The notes: generated by a model not told the origin, from the letters alone. 47,072 nt of DNA from Prevotella sp. (GCA_022775105.1 JALFIX010000084.1:1-47072), one strand, 5' to 3'; positions 26,404 to 35,780 are shown, counted from the stretch's first letter. Numbers and translations are program-made.

Positions 26404-26732
26404 TTATTATTATTTATATGTCTATTTTTGTCTCTTGAAGTCTTCTTCTCGATGTTCTTTTTCAATGCCTCTGTGAGGTCAACACCGGTTTGATTAGCGA
26501 GGCACATCAGTACCCATAACACGTCTGCCATCTCGTCTTCAAGGTCGTGCTTTTCGCCTTCCTTGAAACTCTGGTCGCCATACTTTCTCGCCATTATTCT
26601 CGCCAGTTCGCCCACCTCTTCCGTGAGTACTGCCATATTGGTCAGTTCCGAGAAATAGCGCACGCCGTATGTCTTTATCCAGTCGTCCACCATCTTTTGG
26701 GCTTCGCGTATTGTTATGTCATTATTTTCCAT
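26391..26732 (-). CDS. MazG-like nucleotide pyrophosphohydrolase
   Basis: The 113-residue protein has the all-alpha NTP pyrophosphatase pattern: EEVGE (residues about 38-42) and, one helix later, DLEDEMADVLW, which together supply the acidic residues that hold Mg2+. Proteins of this small type hydrolyse non-canonical or damaged nucleoside triphosphates to monophosphates. A Lys/Asn-rich tail follows and ends in codons contributed by the palindrome at 26382-26403. It starts 2 bp after the small membrane protein gene, in the dtd-deoC operon. The particular nucleotide is not known. Confidence 0.85.
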   Translation of the reverse strand: MENNDITIREAQKMVDDWIKTYGVRYFSELTNMAVLTEEVGELARIMARKYGDQSFKEGEKHDLEDEMADVLWVLMCLANQTGVDLTEALKKNIEKKTSRDKNRHINNNKLTS

Positions 26733-26734
26733 TT

Positions 26735-26971
26735 TTATATTCCCAAGAATAATACAGCAAAGATAAGTATAAGAATAAAGACATTGTAGTAGTTGTCAGA
26801 TGTCTTGTTTTCTTTCCATTTTGTTAGTTGGTATATAATGCATAATCCCCATACGCTTAATGCTGTTGTAGCGATAGCGTTCGGGTAGTCAACAAACCTC
26901 CGTAAAACGTAGATTATCACTGCGATAATACCGATAATCCTAACCATTCTGTCTAATGTACTCTTTTCCAT
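26735..26971 (-). CDS. Small membrane protein, unknown function
   Basis: A 78-residue protein with hydrophobic helices at about 10-22, 33-48 and 63-77, separated by short basic or polar loops. I recognise no family motif. It is tightly packed between dtd (12 bp) and the MazG-like gene (2 bp), which is the main evidence that it is a real gene. Confidence 0.65.
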   Translation of the reverse strand: MEKSTLDRMVRIIGIIAVIIYVLRRFVDYPNAIATTALSVWGLCIIYQLTKWKENKTSDNYYNVFILILIFAVLFLGI

Positions 26972-26983
26972 ATTATCAATATT

Positions 26984-27436
26984 TTATTCCTTGTTTTTTG
27001 TATCCATGCAGATAGTTACAGGCCCGTCGTTGAGCAGTTCCACTTTCATGTCCGCACCGAATTCTCCTGTTCCCACTTCCTTGCCCAAAGCTTCACTCAG
27101 TTTGGTGCAGAACTCATTGTAGAGTGGGATAGAGACCTCGTGCTTGGCTGCCCTCAGCCATGATGGCCTATTGCCCTTCTTATAGCTTGCAAACAAGGTG
27201 AATTGACTTATAACCAGTATCTCTCCGTTTACGTCCATAATGGAGCGGTTCATAACGCCGTTTTCGTCATCGAAAACACGCAATCCAATAACCTTTCTCA
27301 CGAGCCATTCCACGTCTTCCGATGTGTCTTCTTCGCATACTCCAAGCAGTATCAGATACCCTTTTTTGATAGCTGATTTAACGTTCCCTTCAATCGTAAC
27401 AGATGCGTGACTTACACGCTGAATTACTATTCTCAT
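26984..27436 (-). CDS. dtd: D-aminoacyl-tRNA deacylase
   Basis: The 150-residue enzyme begins MRIVIQRVSHASV and contains both family signatures: SQFTLFA (the Ser-Gln-x-x-Thr motif) and the cross-subunit NDGPVT near the C-terminus, corresponding to the Gly-cisPro pocket. It hydrolyses D-amino acids and glycine wrongly attached to tRNA, proofreading chirality. It has the usual length. It is the first gene of a four-gene operon (dtd, membrane protein, MazG-like, deoC) driven by the promoter at 27496-27527. Confidence 0.96.
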   Translation of the reverse strand: MRIVIQRVSHASVTIEGNVKSAIKKGYLILLGVCEEDTSEDVEWLVRKVIGLRVFDDENGVMNRSIMDVNGEILVISQFTLFASYKKGNRPSWLRAAKHEVSIPLYNEFCTKLSEALGKEVGTGEFGADMKVELLNDGPVTICMDTKNKE

Positions 27437-27495
27437 TGCCTTTTATATTTCTTTATTTTTATATGTTCTGATGACTATTTTGTTAAAACTTGATG

Positions 27496-27527
27496 CAAAT
27501 ATACCTCATTATTTTGTAATGACCAAA
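27496..27527 (-). promoter_or_regulatory. Promoter of the dtd operon
   Basis: On the minus strand TTTG (27527-27524), a 20-bp spacer and TATATTTG (27503-27496) match the consensus exactly. The -33 box begins directly after the uvrC stop codon. Confidence 0.8.
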
Positions 27528-27528
27528 T

Positions 27529-29370
27529 TTACAGAGGATTTTGTTCCTTATTTTTAAAATAATTAAGCAATATTTCTGCCTTACTTTTGCCTATTATTAT
27601 TGTAAGTTCCTCTTTATCAGCAGCTTTAATGTTCTTCATTGTTTTATACTTTGCTATAAGTGCCTCTTTGGTCTTAGTTCCTATGCCTTTTATGTCATCA
27701 AGTTCGGAATGTAACGCCCTTTTTGAGCGTTTGTCCCTATGGAATGTTATGGCGAATCTGTGTACTTCATCCTGTATCTGAGTGAGTACATGAAACAGTT
27801 CACTCTTCGTACTCATACCTACTACTACAGGCGGGAAACCATATAGCAATTCGTTGGTTCTATGACGATCGTTTTTAGCCAATCCGGCAATAGGAATATT
27901 GAGATGTAATTCATCCTCAACAACCTCTCTAACCACTTCCATTTGTCCCTTTCCTCCATCGGTAATTATAAGGTCAGGCAGCCTTTCGTTTTCCTCTACG
28001 AGACGTGAATATCTACGTCTGACGACCTCCTTCATTGAGGCATAATCGTCAGGTCCTACAACTGTTTTTATGTTGTATTTCCTGTAGTCATTCTTGCTTG
28101 GTTTTAGCTTTTTGAACACCACACAAGCAGCCACCGCATCCGTTCCGCTGATGTTTGAATTGTCGAAACATTCAATCTGATAGGGTAGAGTAGGCAGCTT
28201 CAATGCGTCCTGAATTTGCTTCATCAGTCGCGTTGATTTCTGTTCGGGATTCAGTTTTTCCGCCTGTTTTAGTATATCCAGTTTATATTGTTTTCCATTC
28301 ATAATACTTAGGTCAAGCAGAGTCTTTTTGTCACCCCTTTGCGGCACTGTCAGGGTAATGCCTTCAAGCTCTATATCCAGTTCAAAAGGAACTATTATTT
28401 CCTTTGCCGTACTCTTGAATCTCTCCCTAATTTCCACTATACCGAGTGCTAATAAGTCCTCGTCTTTCTCATCAAGTTTCTTCTTGTATTCAAACGTGAA
28501 CGACTGGTTTATACTTCCGTTATTTACGTGTATGTAGTTTATATATGCATTTTTTTCGTCGCTTGTTATGCTCATCACGTCAATGTTATCCACAACATGA
28601 CTTACGACCTCGCTCTTTGCCACATATTGGCTTATGAGATCGTATTTTCTCTTTATTATTTCCGCCTCTTCAAACCTCAACTCCTCTGCTAATGCCTGCA
28701 TTTCCTCCCTCATTTCCCTTAGGATTTTCCTTGTATTGCCCTTCAGAATCTCTCTTGCTTGCTGAATGTTTTGCTGGTATTCCTCTATACTTTGCTTGCC
28801 AACACAAGCTCCACCGCAGTTCTTGATATGATAGTCAAGACAAACACTGTATTTGCCCTTTTCAATTCCTTCTTTTGTTATAGGGAATTTACAAGTTCTT
28901 GGGTGATACAAGCTCTTTATGAGCTCTAAAATAGCGTTCATAGAGCCTTGGTGAGAGTAAGGACCGTAGTATGTTCCCCATTTTTTGTTTATGTTTCTTG
29001 TCTTGAAAATGCGAGGAAACAGCTCGTTTGTTATGCATATAGAAGGGTAGGTCTTTCCATCCTTAAGTAGGACATTATACCTTGGATTGTATTTCTTGAT
29101 AAGACTGTTTTCAAGTAGCAAGGCATCTTCTTCTGTATTAACTACGGTGTAGGATATGTCCCATATCTTGCTTACTAGTACTTTCGTCTTGAATCTGTCA
29201 ACTTCCGTATGAAAGTATGAAGATACACGATTTTTAAGGTTCTTTGCCTTGCCTACGTATATTATTTCCCCATTTTGGTCATAGTATTGATAGCTTCCTG
29301 GTTTGTCAGGCAGCCTCCTTACTATTTGCATCAGGTATTCCCTTCTTTCTTCTCTTTCCTCTTTAGTCAT
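27529..29370 (-). CDS. uvrC: Excinuclease ABC subunit C
   Basis: The product has an N-terminal GIY-YIG nuclease (GSYQYY...IYVGKAKNLKNRV) that makes the 3' incision, a Cys-containing region, the UVR motif (EELRFEEAEIIKRKY) that binds UvrB, an RNase H-like 5' nuclease domain (ECFDNSNISG, DLIITDGGKGQ) and C-terminal helix-hairpin-helices. It makes both cuts in nucleotide excision repair. The frame is open to a GTG at 29388, but this lies inside the parS-like palindrome 29381-29396. The ATG at 29370 (MTKEEREERREYL), giving 613 residues, is preferred. It follows apt by about 100 bp. Confidence 0.95.
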   Translation of the reverse strand: MTKEEREERREYLMQIVRRLPDKPGSYQYYDQNGEIIYVGKAKNLKNRVSSYFHTEVDRFKTKVLVSKIWDISYTVVNTEEDALLLENSLIKKYNPRYNVLLKDGKTYPSICITNELFPRIFKTRNINKKWGTYYGPYSHQGSMNAILELIKSLYHPRTCKFPITKEGIEKGKYSVCLDYHIKNCGGACVGKQSIEEYQQNIQQAREILKGNTRKILREMREEMQALAEELRFEEAEIIKRKYDLISQYVAKSEVVSHVVDNIDVMSITSDEKNAYINYIHVNNGSINQSFTFEYKKKLDEKDEDLLALGIVEIRERFKSTAKEIIVPFELDIELEGITLTVPQRGDKKTLLDLSIMNGKQYKLDILKQAEKLNPEQKSTRLMKQIQDALKLPTLPYQIECFDNSNISGTDAVAACVVFKKLKPSKNDYRKYNIKTVVGPDDYASMKEVVRRRYSRLVEENERLPDLIITDGGKGQMEVVREVVEDELHLNIPIAGLAKNDRHRTNELLYGFPPVVVGMSTKSELFHVLTQIQDEVHRFAITFHRDKRSKRALHSELDDIKGIGTKTKEALIAKYKTMKNIKAADKEELTIIIGKSKAEILLNYFKNKEQNPL

Positions 29371-29380
29371 TGCCTTATTG

Positions 29381-29396
29381 CGTTTCACGTGGAACT
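29381..29396. promoter_or_regulatory. parS-like centromere site 1
   Basis: The minus-strand sequence AGTTCCACGTGAAACG matches the ParB site consensus TGTTnCACGTGAAACA at all fixed positions except the two outermost bases. The core GTTCCACGTGAAAC is a variant known from Bacillus. It lies just upstream of uvrC. Confidence 0.6.
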
Positions 29397-29400
29397 TTTA

Positions 29401-29450
29401 AACCACAGAGATTAAGTGATCAGGAGTTTTCCAGCCTTATCTCTGTGGTT
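29401..29450. terminator. Intercistronic hairpin with CAGAGAT arms
   Basis: AACCACAGAGAT (29401-29412) pairs perfectly with ATCTCTGTGGTT (29439-29450), extended inward by AAG/CTT. A run of T follows on the plus strand only. It separates apt from uvrC and may reduce read-through or stabilise the apt mRNA. The arms share the CAGAGATAA motif with the repeat at 251-463. Confidence 0.6.
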
Positions 29451-29470
29451 TTTTACTTCAATATTATATC

Positions 29471-30007
29471 CTACACGCGAATAAGTGTCGTTATTTCGGT
29501 ATCTTTGTCGAATACATCACGTCCGTGCAGACCCTCGTCTGTAATCTCGATAATGAAGTTAACCATTATTTTTTTAGGATTGAACTTTTTGACCAAATCA
29601 CATGCGGCCTTCATCGTTCCGCCCGTAGCGAGTAAATCATCGTGCATAAGCACTACGTCATTCTCGTCAATAGCATCCTTGTGGATTTCGATCGTGTCAG
29701 TTCCGTATTCCTTCGAGTAACTCTCCTTGATTACGTCAGCAGGTAGTTTTCCTTCCTTCCTGCATAGAACTACACCAGCACCAAGTTTTACTGCGAGGGC
29801 AGATGCCATCACAAATCCCCGGCTCTCGATGCCCACGATTTTAGTGATGCCCTTGTCCTTGTAAAGCTCGTACAATTCATCCATCATTACATTCATGCAC
29901 TCTGGGTTTTTGTACAGAGTAGTCACGTCTCGGAAGTTGATTCCTTTCTTCGGAAAATCTGGTATGCAACGCAGATTGTCCACCAATGTTTTGTTATTCA
30001 TAATCAA
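29471..30007 (-). CDS. apt: Adenine phosphoribosyltransferase
   Basis: The 178-residue enzyme makes AMP from adenine and PRPP. The type-I phosphoribosyltransferase PRPP loop is VVLMHDDLLATGGTM (about 118-132), and the APRT-typical FPKKGINFRD and VGIESRGF stretches are present. The length is typical. Either the ATG at 30007 or the one two codons later could be the start. It lies between mnmG and uvrC on the same strand, with a parS-like site on each side. Confidence 0.96.
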   Translation of the reverse strand: MIMNNKTLVDNLRCIPDFPKKGINFRDVTTLYKNPECMNVMMDELYELYKDKGITKIVGIESRGFVMASALAVKLGAGVVLCRKEGKLPADVIKESYSKEYGTDTIEIHKDAIDENDVVLMHDDLLATGGTMKAACDLVKKFNPKKIMVNFIIEITDEGLHGRDVFDKDTEITTLIRV

Positions 30008-30035
30008 TCAGTTAATATGTTTTGTTTTACTTGAA

Positions 30036-30051
30036 TGTTTCACGTGAAACT
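30036..30051. promoter_or_regulatory. parS-like centromere site 2
   Basis: TGTTTCACGTGAAACT matches 15 of 16 positions of the bacterial parS consensus TGTTTCACGTGAAACA, and its inner 14 bp are a perfect palindrome. It ends immediately before the mnmG stop codon. ParB proteins bind such sites and load SMC near the replication origin. mnmG (gidA) is an origin neighbour in many bacteria, which supports the reading. Confidence 0.7.
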
Positions 30052-31965
30052 TTATCTCCCCAACAGTACTAAAAGCACGTTGATGTCGCTCGGACTCACC
30101 CCGGGAATTCTGCTTGCCTGGGCAATGGTTTCGGGCTCTATTGCTTCGAGTTTCTGTCTTGCCTCTGTGGAGAGTTGGTTCATCTCCGCATACTTGAATC
30201 GTCCTCGTATTCTTATATCTTCAAGGCGGTGCATCTTATCTGCCACAATTCTCTCGCGCTCGATATATCCCTTGTATTTTATTCTGATTTCCGTGGCTTC
30301 TGCGATTTCCTCCCTGCGATTAATTGGGGATTCCAATTGCATCTTTAGTTCCGGGATAATAGAGGAGAGGGTAGGGAAGTCCAACTGTGGTCGGGCAATC
30401 AGTTCTATCAGTTTGCATCCCATCCTTAGTGGAGTGGTTCCGATTGATTCCAACGCAGGGTTGATGTCCTTTGCCTTTATTGAATATGATTCACAGAAAT
30501 TCGTGAGTTTATCGATTGCATCTTTCTTTTTCATCCACCAGTCATAGCGTTCTCGACTCGCAGCCCCTATGGCGTATGCCTTTTCGGTGAGTCGTGCGTC
30601 TGCGTCATCCTGTCTCAGTAGTATGCGGTATTCGGCGCGTGAGGTGAACATACGGTAGGGTTCATCCACTCCCTTTGTTACGAGATCATCTATAAGAACA
30701 CCGATGTAAGCCTCGTCTCGTTTCAGTACGAAAGGCGATGTTGTCTCATATCCCTTACCGCATGATGCGGATGCACCAGCCTTTATAGCTGCATTGATTC
30801 CAGAGATGATACCTTGTCCAGCCGCTTCCTCATATCCTGTTGTACCGTTCACCTGACCAGCGAAGAATAGTCCGCAGATTATTTTCGACTCCAATGAATG
30901 GTATAGTTGGGTAGGGTCGAAGAAATCGTATTCAATGGCATACCCTGGACGATAAACCCGCAGGTTCCTAAAAGCAGGAATTTCCTTCAGGGCTGCAATC
31001 TGTACTTCCATCGGCAGTGATGATGAAAAACCGTTCAGATACATTTCGTTTGTCTCCACTCCTTCCGGTTCGAGGAAAAGCGGATGCTGGTCCTTGTCTG
31101 GAAAGGTTACGAGCTTTGTTTCTATCGAAGGACAGTATCTCGGTCCGATGCTTTGAATCTGTCCGTTGAATAGGGGTGAGTCCGCAAGTCCCGATTTCAG
31201 CATGTCGTGAACAGCCTTGTTGGTGTTGCATGTCCAGCAAGGCAGTTGTTGTAGCACTCTGTGCGGTGCCATATAGCTGAACTGATGGTAGTCGGTTTCA
31301 CCGTCCTGAATCTCCATAAGTGAGAAATCCACCGAACGCTTGTCTATTCTCACAGGAGTTCCCGTTTTCATTCTCGCGCTCCTAATGCCATGGCGAGTGA
31401 TGCTCTCGGTGAAGTTGGCAACAGCAGGTTCGGCTATTCTTCCGCCAGCAATCATCTTCCGACCTATATGCAGAAGACCGTTGAGGAAAGTGCCGGCAGT
31501 CACCACCACACATTTCGCATGTATAGTGACACCCCATATTGTCCTGACTCCGCACACACGCTTTCCGTCGGCAGACTCCTCCACTAAGAGTTCGTCCGCC
31601 TGGTCCTGCCAGATGCTGAGGTTGGGAGTGTTGTCGAGCATCTCCCTCCATTTCCATATATACTTTTCCCTGTCGCATTGTGCCCTTGGGCTCCACATGG
31701 CAGGACCCTTGCTGCGGTTGAGCATACGAAACTGTATGGCGGTGGCATCCGTCACCTCACCCGTATGTCCGCCAAGGGCGTCGATTTCCCTGACGATTTG
31801 TCCTTTGGCGATACCGCCGATGGCAGGGTTGCAGCTCATCTGTGCAATCTTGTTCATGTCCATGGTGACGAGACAAGTTCTTGCCCCCATATTGGCGGCA
31901 GCCGATGCAGCTTCACATCCCGCGTGTCCGCCTCCGATAACCACGATGTCGAATTTCAATTCCAT
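30052..31965 (-). CDS. mnmG: tRNA uridine-5-carboxymethylaminomethyl modification enzyme MnmG (GidA)
   Basis: The 637-residue FAD enzyme opens with the dinucleotide fold VIGGGHAGCEAA (GGGHAG at 11-16) and has the family stretches SCNPAIGGIAKG, GTFLNGLLHIG and GQVNGTTGYEEAA, and the C-terminal helical domain that binds MnmE. Together with MnmE it modifies U34 of certain tRNAs. The length is typical (about 620-640). A parS-like site follows the stop codon directly. It is divergent from sdhC across 258 bp and is probably the first gene of mnmG-apt-uvrC. Confidence 0.97.
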   Translation of the reverse strand: MELKFDIVVIGGGHAGCEAASAAANMGARTCLVTMDMNKIAQMSCNPAIGGIAKGQIVREIDALGGHTGEVTDATAIQFRMLNRSKGPAMWSPRAQCDREKYIWKWREMLDNTPNLSIWQDQADELLVEESADGKRVCGVRTIWGVTIHAKCVVVTAGTFLNGLLHIGRKMIAGGRIAEPAVANFTESITRHGIRSARMKTGTPVRIDKRSVDFSLMEIQDGETDYHQFSYMAPHRVLQQLPCWTCNTNKAVHDMLKSGLADSPLFNGQIQSIGPRYCPSIETKLVTFPDKDQHPLFLEPEGVETNEMYLNGFSSSLPMEVQIAALKEIPAFRNLRVYRPGYAIEYDFFDPTQLYHSLESKIICGLFFAGQVNGTTGYEEAAGQGIISGINAAIKAGASASCGKGYETTSPFVLKRDEAYIGVLIDDLVTKGVDEPYRMFTSRAEYRILLRQDDADARLTEKAYAIGAASRERYDWWMKKKDAIDKLTNFCESYSIKAKDINPALESIGTTPLRMGCKLIELIARPQLDFPTLSSIIPELKMQLESPINRREEIAEATEIRIKYKGYIERERIVADKMHRLEDIRIRGRFKYAEMNQLSTEARQKLEAIEPETIAQASRIPGVSPSDINVLLVLLGR

Positions 31966-32024
31966 TATATACTATTTTACTCTAAAAAAGGGCCTAAAAT
32001 GACCCGAAAACCACTTTTTCGCCG

Positions 32025-32058
32025 CAAAATTAAGAAAATAAATTGATTTTTGCGCAAA
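32025..32058 (-). promoter_or_regulatory. Possible promoter of mnmG
   Basis: On the minus strand TAATTTTG (32032-32025) fits the -7 box. A TTTG lies at 32058-32055, but the spacer of 22 bp is longer than usual, so this is tentative. Confidence 0.4.
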
Positions 32059-32063
32059 AATAC

Positions 32064-32094
32064 TTTGTTTTATCATTATTTTATAGTAATTTTG
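32064..32094 (+). promoter_or_regulatory. Promoter of sdhCAB
   Basis: TTTG (32064-32067), a 19-bp spacer and TAATTTTG (32087-32094) match the Bacteroidetes consensus. The leader to sdhC would be about 120 nt, long enough to contain a regulatory structure, though I see no recognised riboswitch in it. Confidence 0.7.
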
Positions 32095-32223
32095 CGCCAA
32101 AATAGAGTACTTTGCTACCTAAAGTCGATTATCTAAAAAAGTCGCCTAAAGGTTAAAAAGACTCAAAATGTGAAAGAAAATAATTTTAGTTCTAACATTT
32201 AAATAATTTAATTTCAATCATTT

Positions 32224-32916
32224 ATGTGGTTATGTAATTCATCTATTGGTAGAAAAGTTGTAATGTCCGTCACTGGAGTTGCGCTTATTCTGTTCCTGAC
32301 CTTCCATGGTTGCATGAACTTGGTAGCGTTGTTCTCAGAAGAGGGTTACAACATGATTTGTGAATTTCTTGGTGCCAACTGGTATGCAGTAGTGGCTACA
32401 ATGGGCCTTGCCGCCCTTGCTGTGATTCACATTGTGTATGCATTTATGCTGACAGCCCAGAACCGCAAGGCTCGCGGCGACCAGCGTTATGAAGTTTCGG
32501 AGCGCAACCCGAAGGTGGAGTGGGCATCGCAGAACATGCTTGTTCTCGGTATCATCGTCATCCTCGGCCTTCTGCTTCACTTTTGGAACTTCTGGTACAA
32601 CATGATGTTTGCCGAGCTTACAGGCATTGCCACCGCGCATGATCCTGCTGACGGTTTTGCTTACATCGTTGACACGTTTGCCAATCCCTGCTATGTAGTT
32701 TTCTACATCGTATGGCTTGTTGCAATCTGGTTCCACCTCTCTCACGGTTTCTGGAGCGCTATGCACACTCTCGGTTGGAGCGGCAAGATTTGGTTTGAGC
32801 GTTGGAAGACCATCGGTATTGCCTATACGACAATCCTCATGCTCGCCTTCCTCGTTGTAGTATTGGCATTCGCTTTCCATTGCGCACCGAGTCTCTGCTG
32901 CGGTGGATGCTGCTAA
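32224..32916 (+). CDS. sdhC: Succinate dehydrogenase/fumarate reductase cytochrome b subunit
   Basis: The 230-residue membrane protein has five hydrophobic helices with His residues positioned as haem ligands (FHGCMN, VIHIVYAF, LLHFWNFWY, FHLSHGFWS). This is the single-subunit, di-haem type found with type-B complexes in Bacteroidetes. It anchors SdhA/SdhB to the inner membrane and exchanges electrons with menaquinone. In anaerobes of this group the complex works mainly as a fumarate reductase in succinate formation. A Cys-rich tail (LCCGGCC) ends the protein. sdhA follows after 47 bp. Confidence 0.94.
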   Translation: MWLCNSSIGRKVVMSVTGVALILFLTFHGCMNLVALFSEEGYNMICEFLGANWYAVVATMGLAALAVIHIVYAFMLTAQNRKARGDQRYEVSERNPKVEWASQNMLVLGIIVILGLLLHFWNFWYNMMFAELTGIATAHDPADGFAYIVDTFANPCYVVFYIVWLVAIWFHLSHGFWSAMHTLGWSGKIWFERWKTIGIAYTTILMLAFLVVVLAFAFHCAPSLCCGGCC

Positions 32917-32963
32917 TATAATATTATAGTATTAAGAACACATAGTTTTATTAAAAGACAATT

Positions 32964-34946
32964 ATGGCTAAGATATTAGATTCAAGAATTCCAGAAGGCC
33001 CAGTGGCTGAGAAATGGACTAACTATAAAGCTCACCAGCGTCTGGTGAACCCCAAGAACAAGCTCAAGCTCGACGTTATCGTCGTGGGTACTGGTCTTGC
33101 CGGTGCAAGTGCAGCCGCAAGTCTCGGTGAGATGGGCTTCACCGTATTGAATTTCTGCATCCAGGATTCACCACGTCGTGCTCACTCTATCGCCGCTCAG
33201 GGTGGTATCAATGCCGCCAAGAACTATCAGAACGACGGCGACTCTGTTTATCGTCTGTTCTACGATACTGTTAAGGGTGGTGACTACCGTGCCCGCGAGG
33301 CCAACGTGTATCGTCTGGCTGAGGTGTCTAACGACATCATCGACCAGTGTGTTGCCCAGGGTGTTCCTTTCGCACGTGAGTACGGCGGTATGCTTGCCAA
33401 CCGTTCATTCGGTGGTGCACAGGTGTCTCGTACATTCTATGCCAAGGGACAGACCGGCCAGCAGCTTCTGCTCGGTGCTTATTCTGCACTCAGCTGCCAG
33501 GTTAAGGCAGGTCGCGTAAAGCTCTACACCCGTTATGAGATGGAAGACGTGGTTATCGTTGACGGTCGTGCCCGCGGTATCATCGCCAAGAACCTCATAA
33601 CAGGTAAGCTTGAGCGTTTCAGTGCAAATGCCGTAGTCATCGCCACCGGTGGATATGGAAACACATACTTCCTTTCAACCAATGCCATGGGCTGCAACTG
33701 TACAGCTGCCGTTCAGTGCTATCGCAAGGGAGCCATGTTCGCCAATCCTTCATACGTTCAGATTCACCCGACTTGTATCCCCGTTCACGGCGACAAGCAG
33801 TCTAAGCTCACCCTTATGTCTGAGTCACTGCGTAACGACGGTCGTATCTGGGTGCCCAAGAAGATTGAGGATGCCAAGGCTCTTCAGGCAGGTACAAAGA
33901 AGGGAAGCGACATTCCCGAGGAAGACCGCGACTACTATCTGGAGCGCCGTTATCCCGCATTCGGTAACCTCGTTCCCCGTGACGTTGCCTCTCGTGCCGC
34001 CAAGGAGCGCTGCGACAAGGGCTTCGGCGTGAACAACACCGGTCTTGCCGTATTCCTCGACTTCTCAGAGTCTATCGAGCGTCTCGGCATCGACGTTGTT
34101 CGCCAGCGCTATGGCAACCTCTTCGATATGTATGAGGAGATCACCGACGTTAATCCCGGTGAGTTCGCCAATGAAATCAACGGCATCAAGTACTACAACC
34201 CGATGATGATCTTCCCCGCCGTTCACTATACAATGGGTGGTATCTGGGTTGACTACGAGCTTATGACCACAATCACCGGTCTGTTCGCTATCGGCGAGTG
34301 CAACTTCTCCGACCACGGAGCCAACCGTCTTGGTGCATCAGCCCTTATGCAGGGACTTGCCGACGGTTACTTCGTATTGCCATACACAATCCAGAACTAT
34401 CTCGCCGACCAGGCTATCTGGCCGAAGGTATCTACCGACCGTCCCGAGTTTGCTGAGGCAGAGAAGGGAGTACAGGCAGAAATCGACCGCTTGATGGGCA
34501 TCCAGGGCAAGCGTTCTGTTGACTCAATCCACAAGGAGCTTGGCCACATCATGTGGGAGCATGTAGGTATGGGTCGTACAGCAGCCGGTCTGAAGGAAGG
34601 ACTTGAGCTTATCAAGAAGATCCGTAAGGAGTTCAACACCAACCTCTTCATACCTGGAAGCAAGGAAGGCCTGAACATCGAGCTTGACAAGGCTATCCAC
34701 CTGCGTGACTTCATCACCATGGGTGAGCTTATCGCCTACGATGCACTCTCTCGCAACGAGTCCTGCGGTGGTCACTTCCGTGAGGAGTACCAGACCGAGG
34801 AAGGCGAGGCAAAGCGCGACGACGAGAACTTCTTCTATGTAGGTTGCTGGGAGTATCAGGGCAGCGACGAGAAAGCGCCTGAGCTGACCAAGGAACCATT
34901 GGAGTATGAGGCAATTAAAGTACAAACACGTAATTATAAGAATTAA
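32964..34946 (+). CDS. sdhA: Succinate dehydrogenase/fumarate reductase flavoprotein subunit
   Basis: The 660-residue catalytic subunit binds FAD through [14 protein letters not shown] (38-51) and should attach it covalently at His74 in [11 protein letters not shown]. The active-site regions HPTCIP and [14 protein letters not shown] are present, as is the Arg-rich [19 protein letters not shown]-binding stretch. It interconverts succinate and fumarate on the cytosolic side of the membrane. Codon choice is strongly C-ending compared with most other genes here, as expected for a highly expressed gene. sdhB begins 5 bp after its stop. Confidence 0.97.
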   Translation: MAKILDSRIPEGPVAEKWTNYKAHQRLVNPKNKLKLDVIVVGTGLAGASAAASLGEMGFTVLNFCIQDSPRRAHSIAAQGGINAAKNYQNDGDSVYRLFYDTVKGGDYRAREANVYRLAEVSNDIIDQCVAQGVPFAREYGGMLANRSFGGAQVSRTFYAKGQTGQQLLLGAYSALSCQVKAGRVKLYTRYEMEDVVIVDGRARGIIAKNLITGKLERFSANAVVIATGGYGNTYFLSTNAMGCNCTAAVQCYRKGAMFANPSYVQIHPTCIPVHGDKQSKLTLMSESLRNDGRIWVPKKIEDAKALQAGTKKGSDIPEEDRDYYLERRYPAFGNLVPRDVASRAAKERCDKGFGVNNTGLAVFLDFSESIERLGIDVVRQRYGNLFDMYEEITDVNPGEFANEINGIKYYNPMMIFPAVHYTMGGIWVDYELMTTITGLFAIGECNFSDHGANRLGASALMQGLADGYFVLPYTIQNYLADQAIWPKVSTDRPEFAEAEKGVQAEIDRLMGIQGKRSVDSIHKELGHIMWEHVGMGRTAAGLKEGLELIKKIRKEFNTNLFIPGSKEGLNIELDKAIHLRDFITMGELIAYDALSRNESCGGHFREEYQTEEGEAKRDDENFFYVGCWEYQGSDEKAPELTKEPLEYEAIKVQTRNYKN

Positions 34947-34951
34947 TTATC

Positions 34952-35707
34952 ATGGCAAGAAATATTTCATTCACACTTAAGTTCTGGCGTCAGAACGGCC
35001 CTAAGGCCGAAGGTCATTTCGATACCCGCGAGATGAAGGACATTCCAGACGATACCTCGTTCCTTGAGATGCTCGACATCCTCAACGAGGAACTTATCGA
35101 GGAAGGCAAGGAGCCTTTCGTCTTCGACCACGACTGCCGCGAGGGTATCTGCGGTATGTGCTCGCTCTATATCAACGGACATCCCCACGGACCTGCTACA
35201 GGCGCCACAACATGTCAGCTCTATATGCGCCGCTTCAACGATGGCGACGTCATCACCGTTGAGCCATGGCGTTCGGCTGCATTCCCCGTTATCAAGGACT
35301 GTATGGTCGATCGCTCTGCATTCGACAAGATCATCCAGGCAGGTGGTTACACCACCGTCCGCACAGGACAGCCTCAGGACGCCAACGCAATCCTCATCCC
35401 CAAGGAGGATGCCGACGAGGCTATGGACGCAGCCACATGTATCGGTTGCGGATGCTGCGTAGCAGCCTGCAAGAACGGCTCTGCAATGCTTTTCGTCAGC
35501 TCAAAGGTGTCACAGCTCGCCCTGCTGCCGCAAGGCCGTCCAGAGGCCGCAAAACGCGCCAAGGCGATGGTTATGAAGATGGAGGAGCTTGGCTTCGGCA
35601 ACTGCACCAACACCCGCGCCTGCGAGGCTGAGTGCCCGAAGAACGAGTCTATCGCCAACATTGCCCGCCTGAACCGCGAGTTCATCAAGGCAAAGCTCGC
35701 CGACTAA
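34952..35707 (+). CDS. sdhB: Succinate dehydrogenase/fumarate reductase iron-sulfur subunit
   Basis: The 251-residue subunit carries electrons between SdhA and SdhC. The ligands of the [2Fe-2S] cluster are C62, C67, C70 and C88; the C-terminal ferredoxin-like domain has [11 protein letters not shown] (163-173) and [11 protein letters not shown] (218-228) for the remaining clusters. The length is typical. The operon ends at a hairpin at 35740-35779. Confidence 0.97.
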   Translation: MARNISFTLKFWRQNGPKAEGHFDTREMKDIPDDTSFLEMLDILNEELIEEGKEPFVFDHDCREGICGMCSLYINGHPHGPATGATTCQLYMRRFNDGDVITVEPWRSAAFPVIKDCMVDRSAFDKIIQAGGYTTVRTGQPQDANAILIPKEDADEAMDAATCIGCGCCVAACKNGSAMLFVSSKVSQLALLPQGRPEAAKRAKAMVMKMEELGFGNCTNTRACEAECPKNESIANIARLNREFIKAKLAD

Positions 35708-35739
35708 AAAGGATTTCATTAGTCAAAATTTAAATTCAC

Positions 35740-35780
35740 AATGCCGCAGAAGCCCCATTGGGTGTCTTTCTGCGGCATTT
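35740..35780 (+). terminator. Terminator of sdhCAB
   Basis: AATGCCGCAGA (35740-35750) pairs perfectly with TCTGCGGCATT (35769-35779) across an 18-nt loop, 30 bp after the sdhB stop. The T-run is short, so termination may be partial. Confidence 0.65.
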
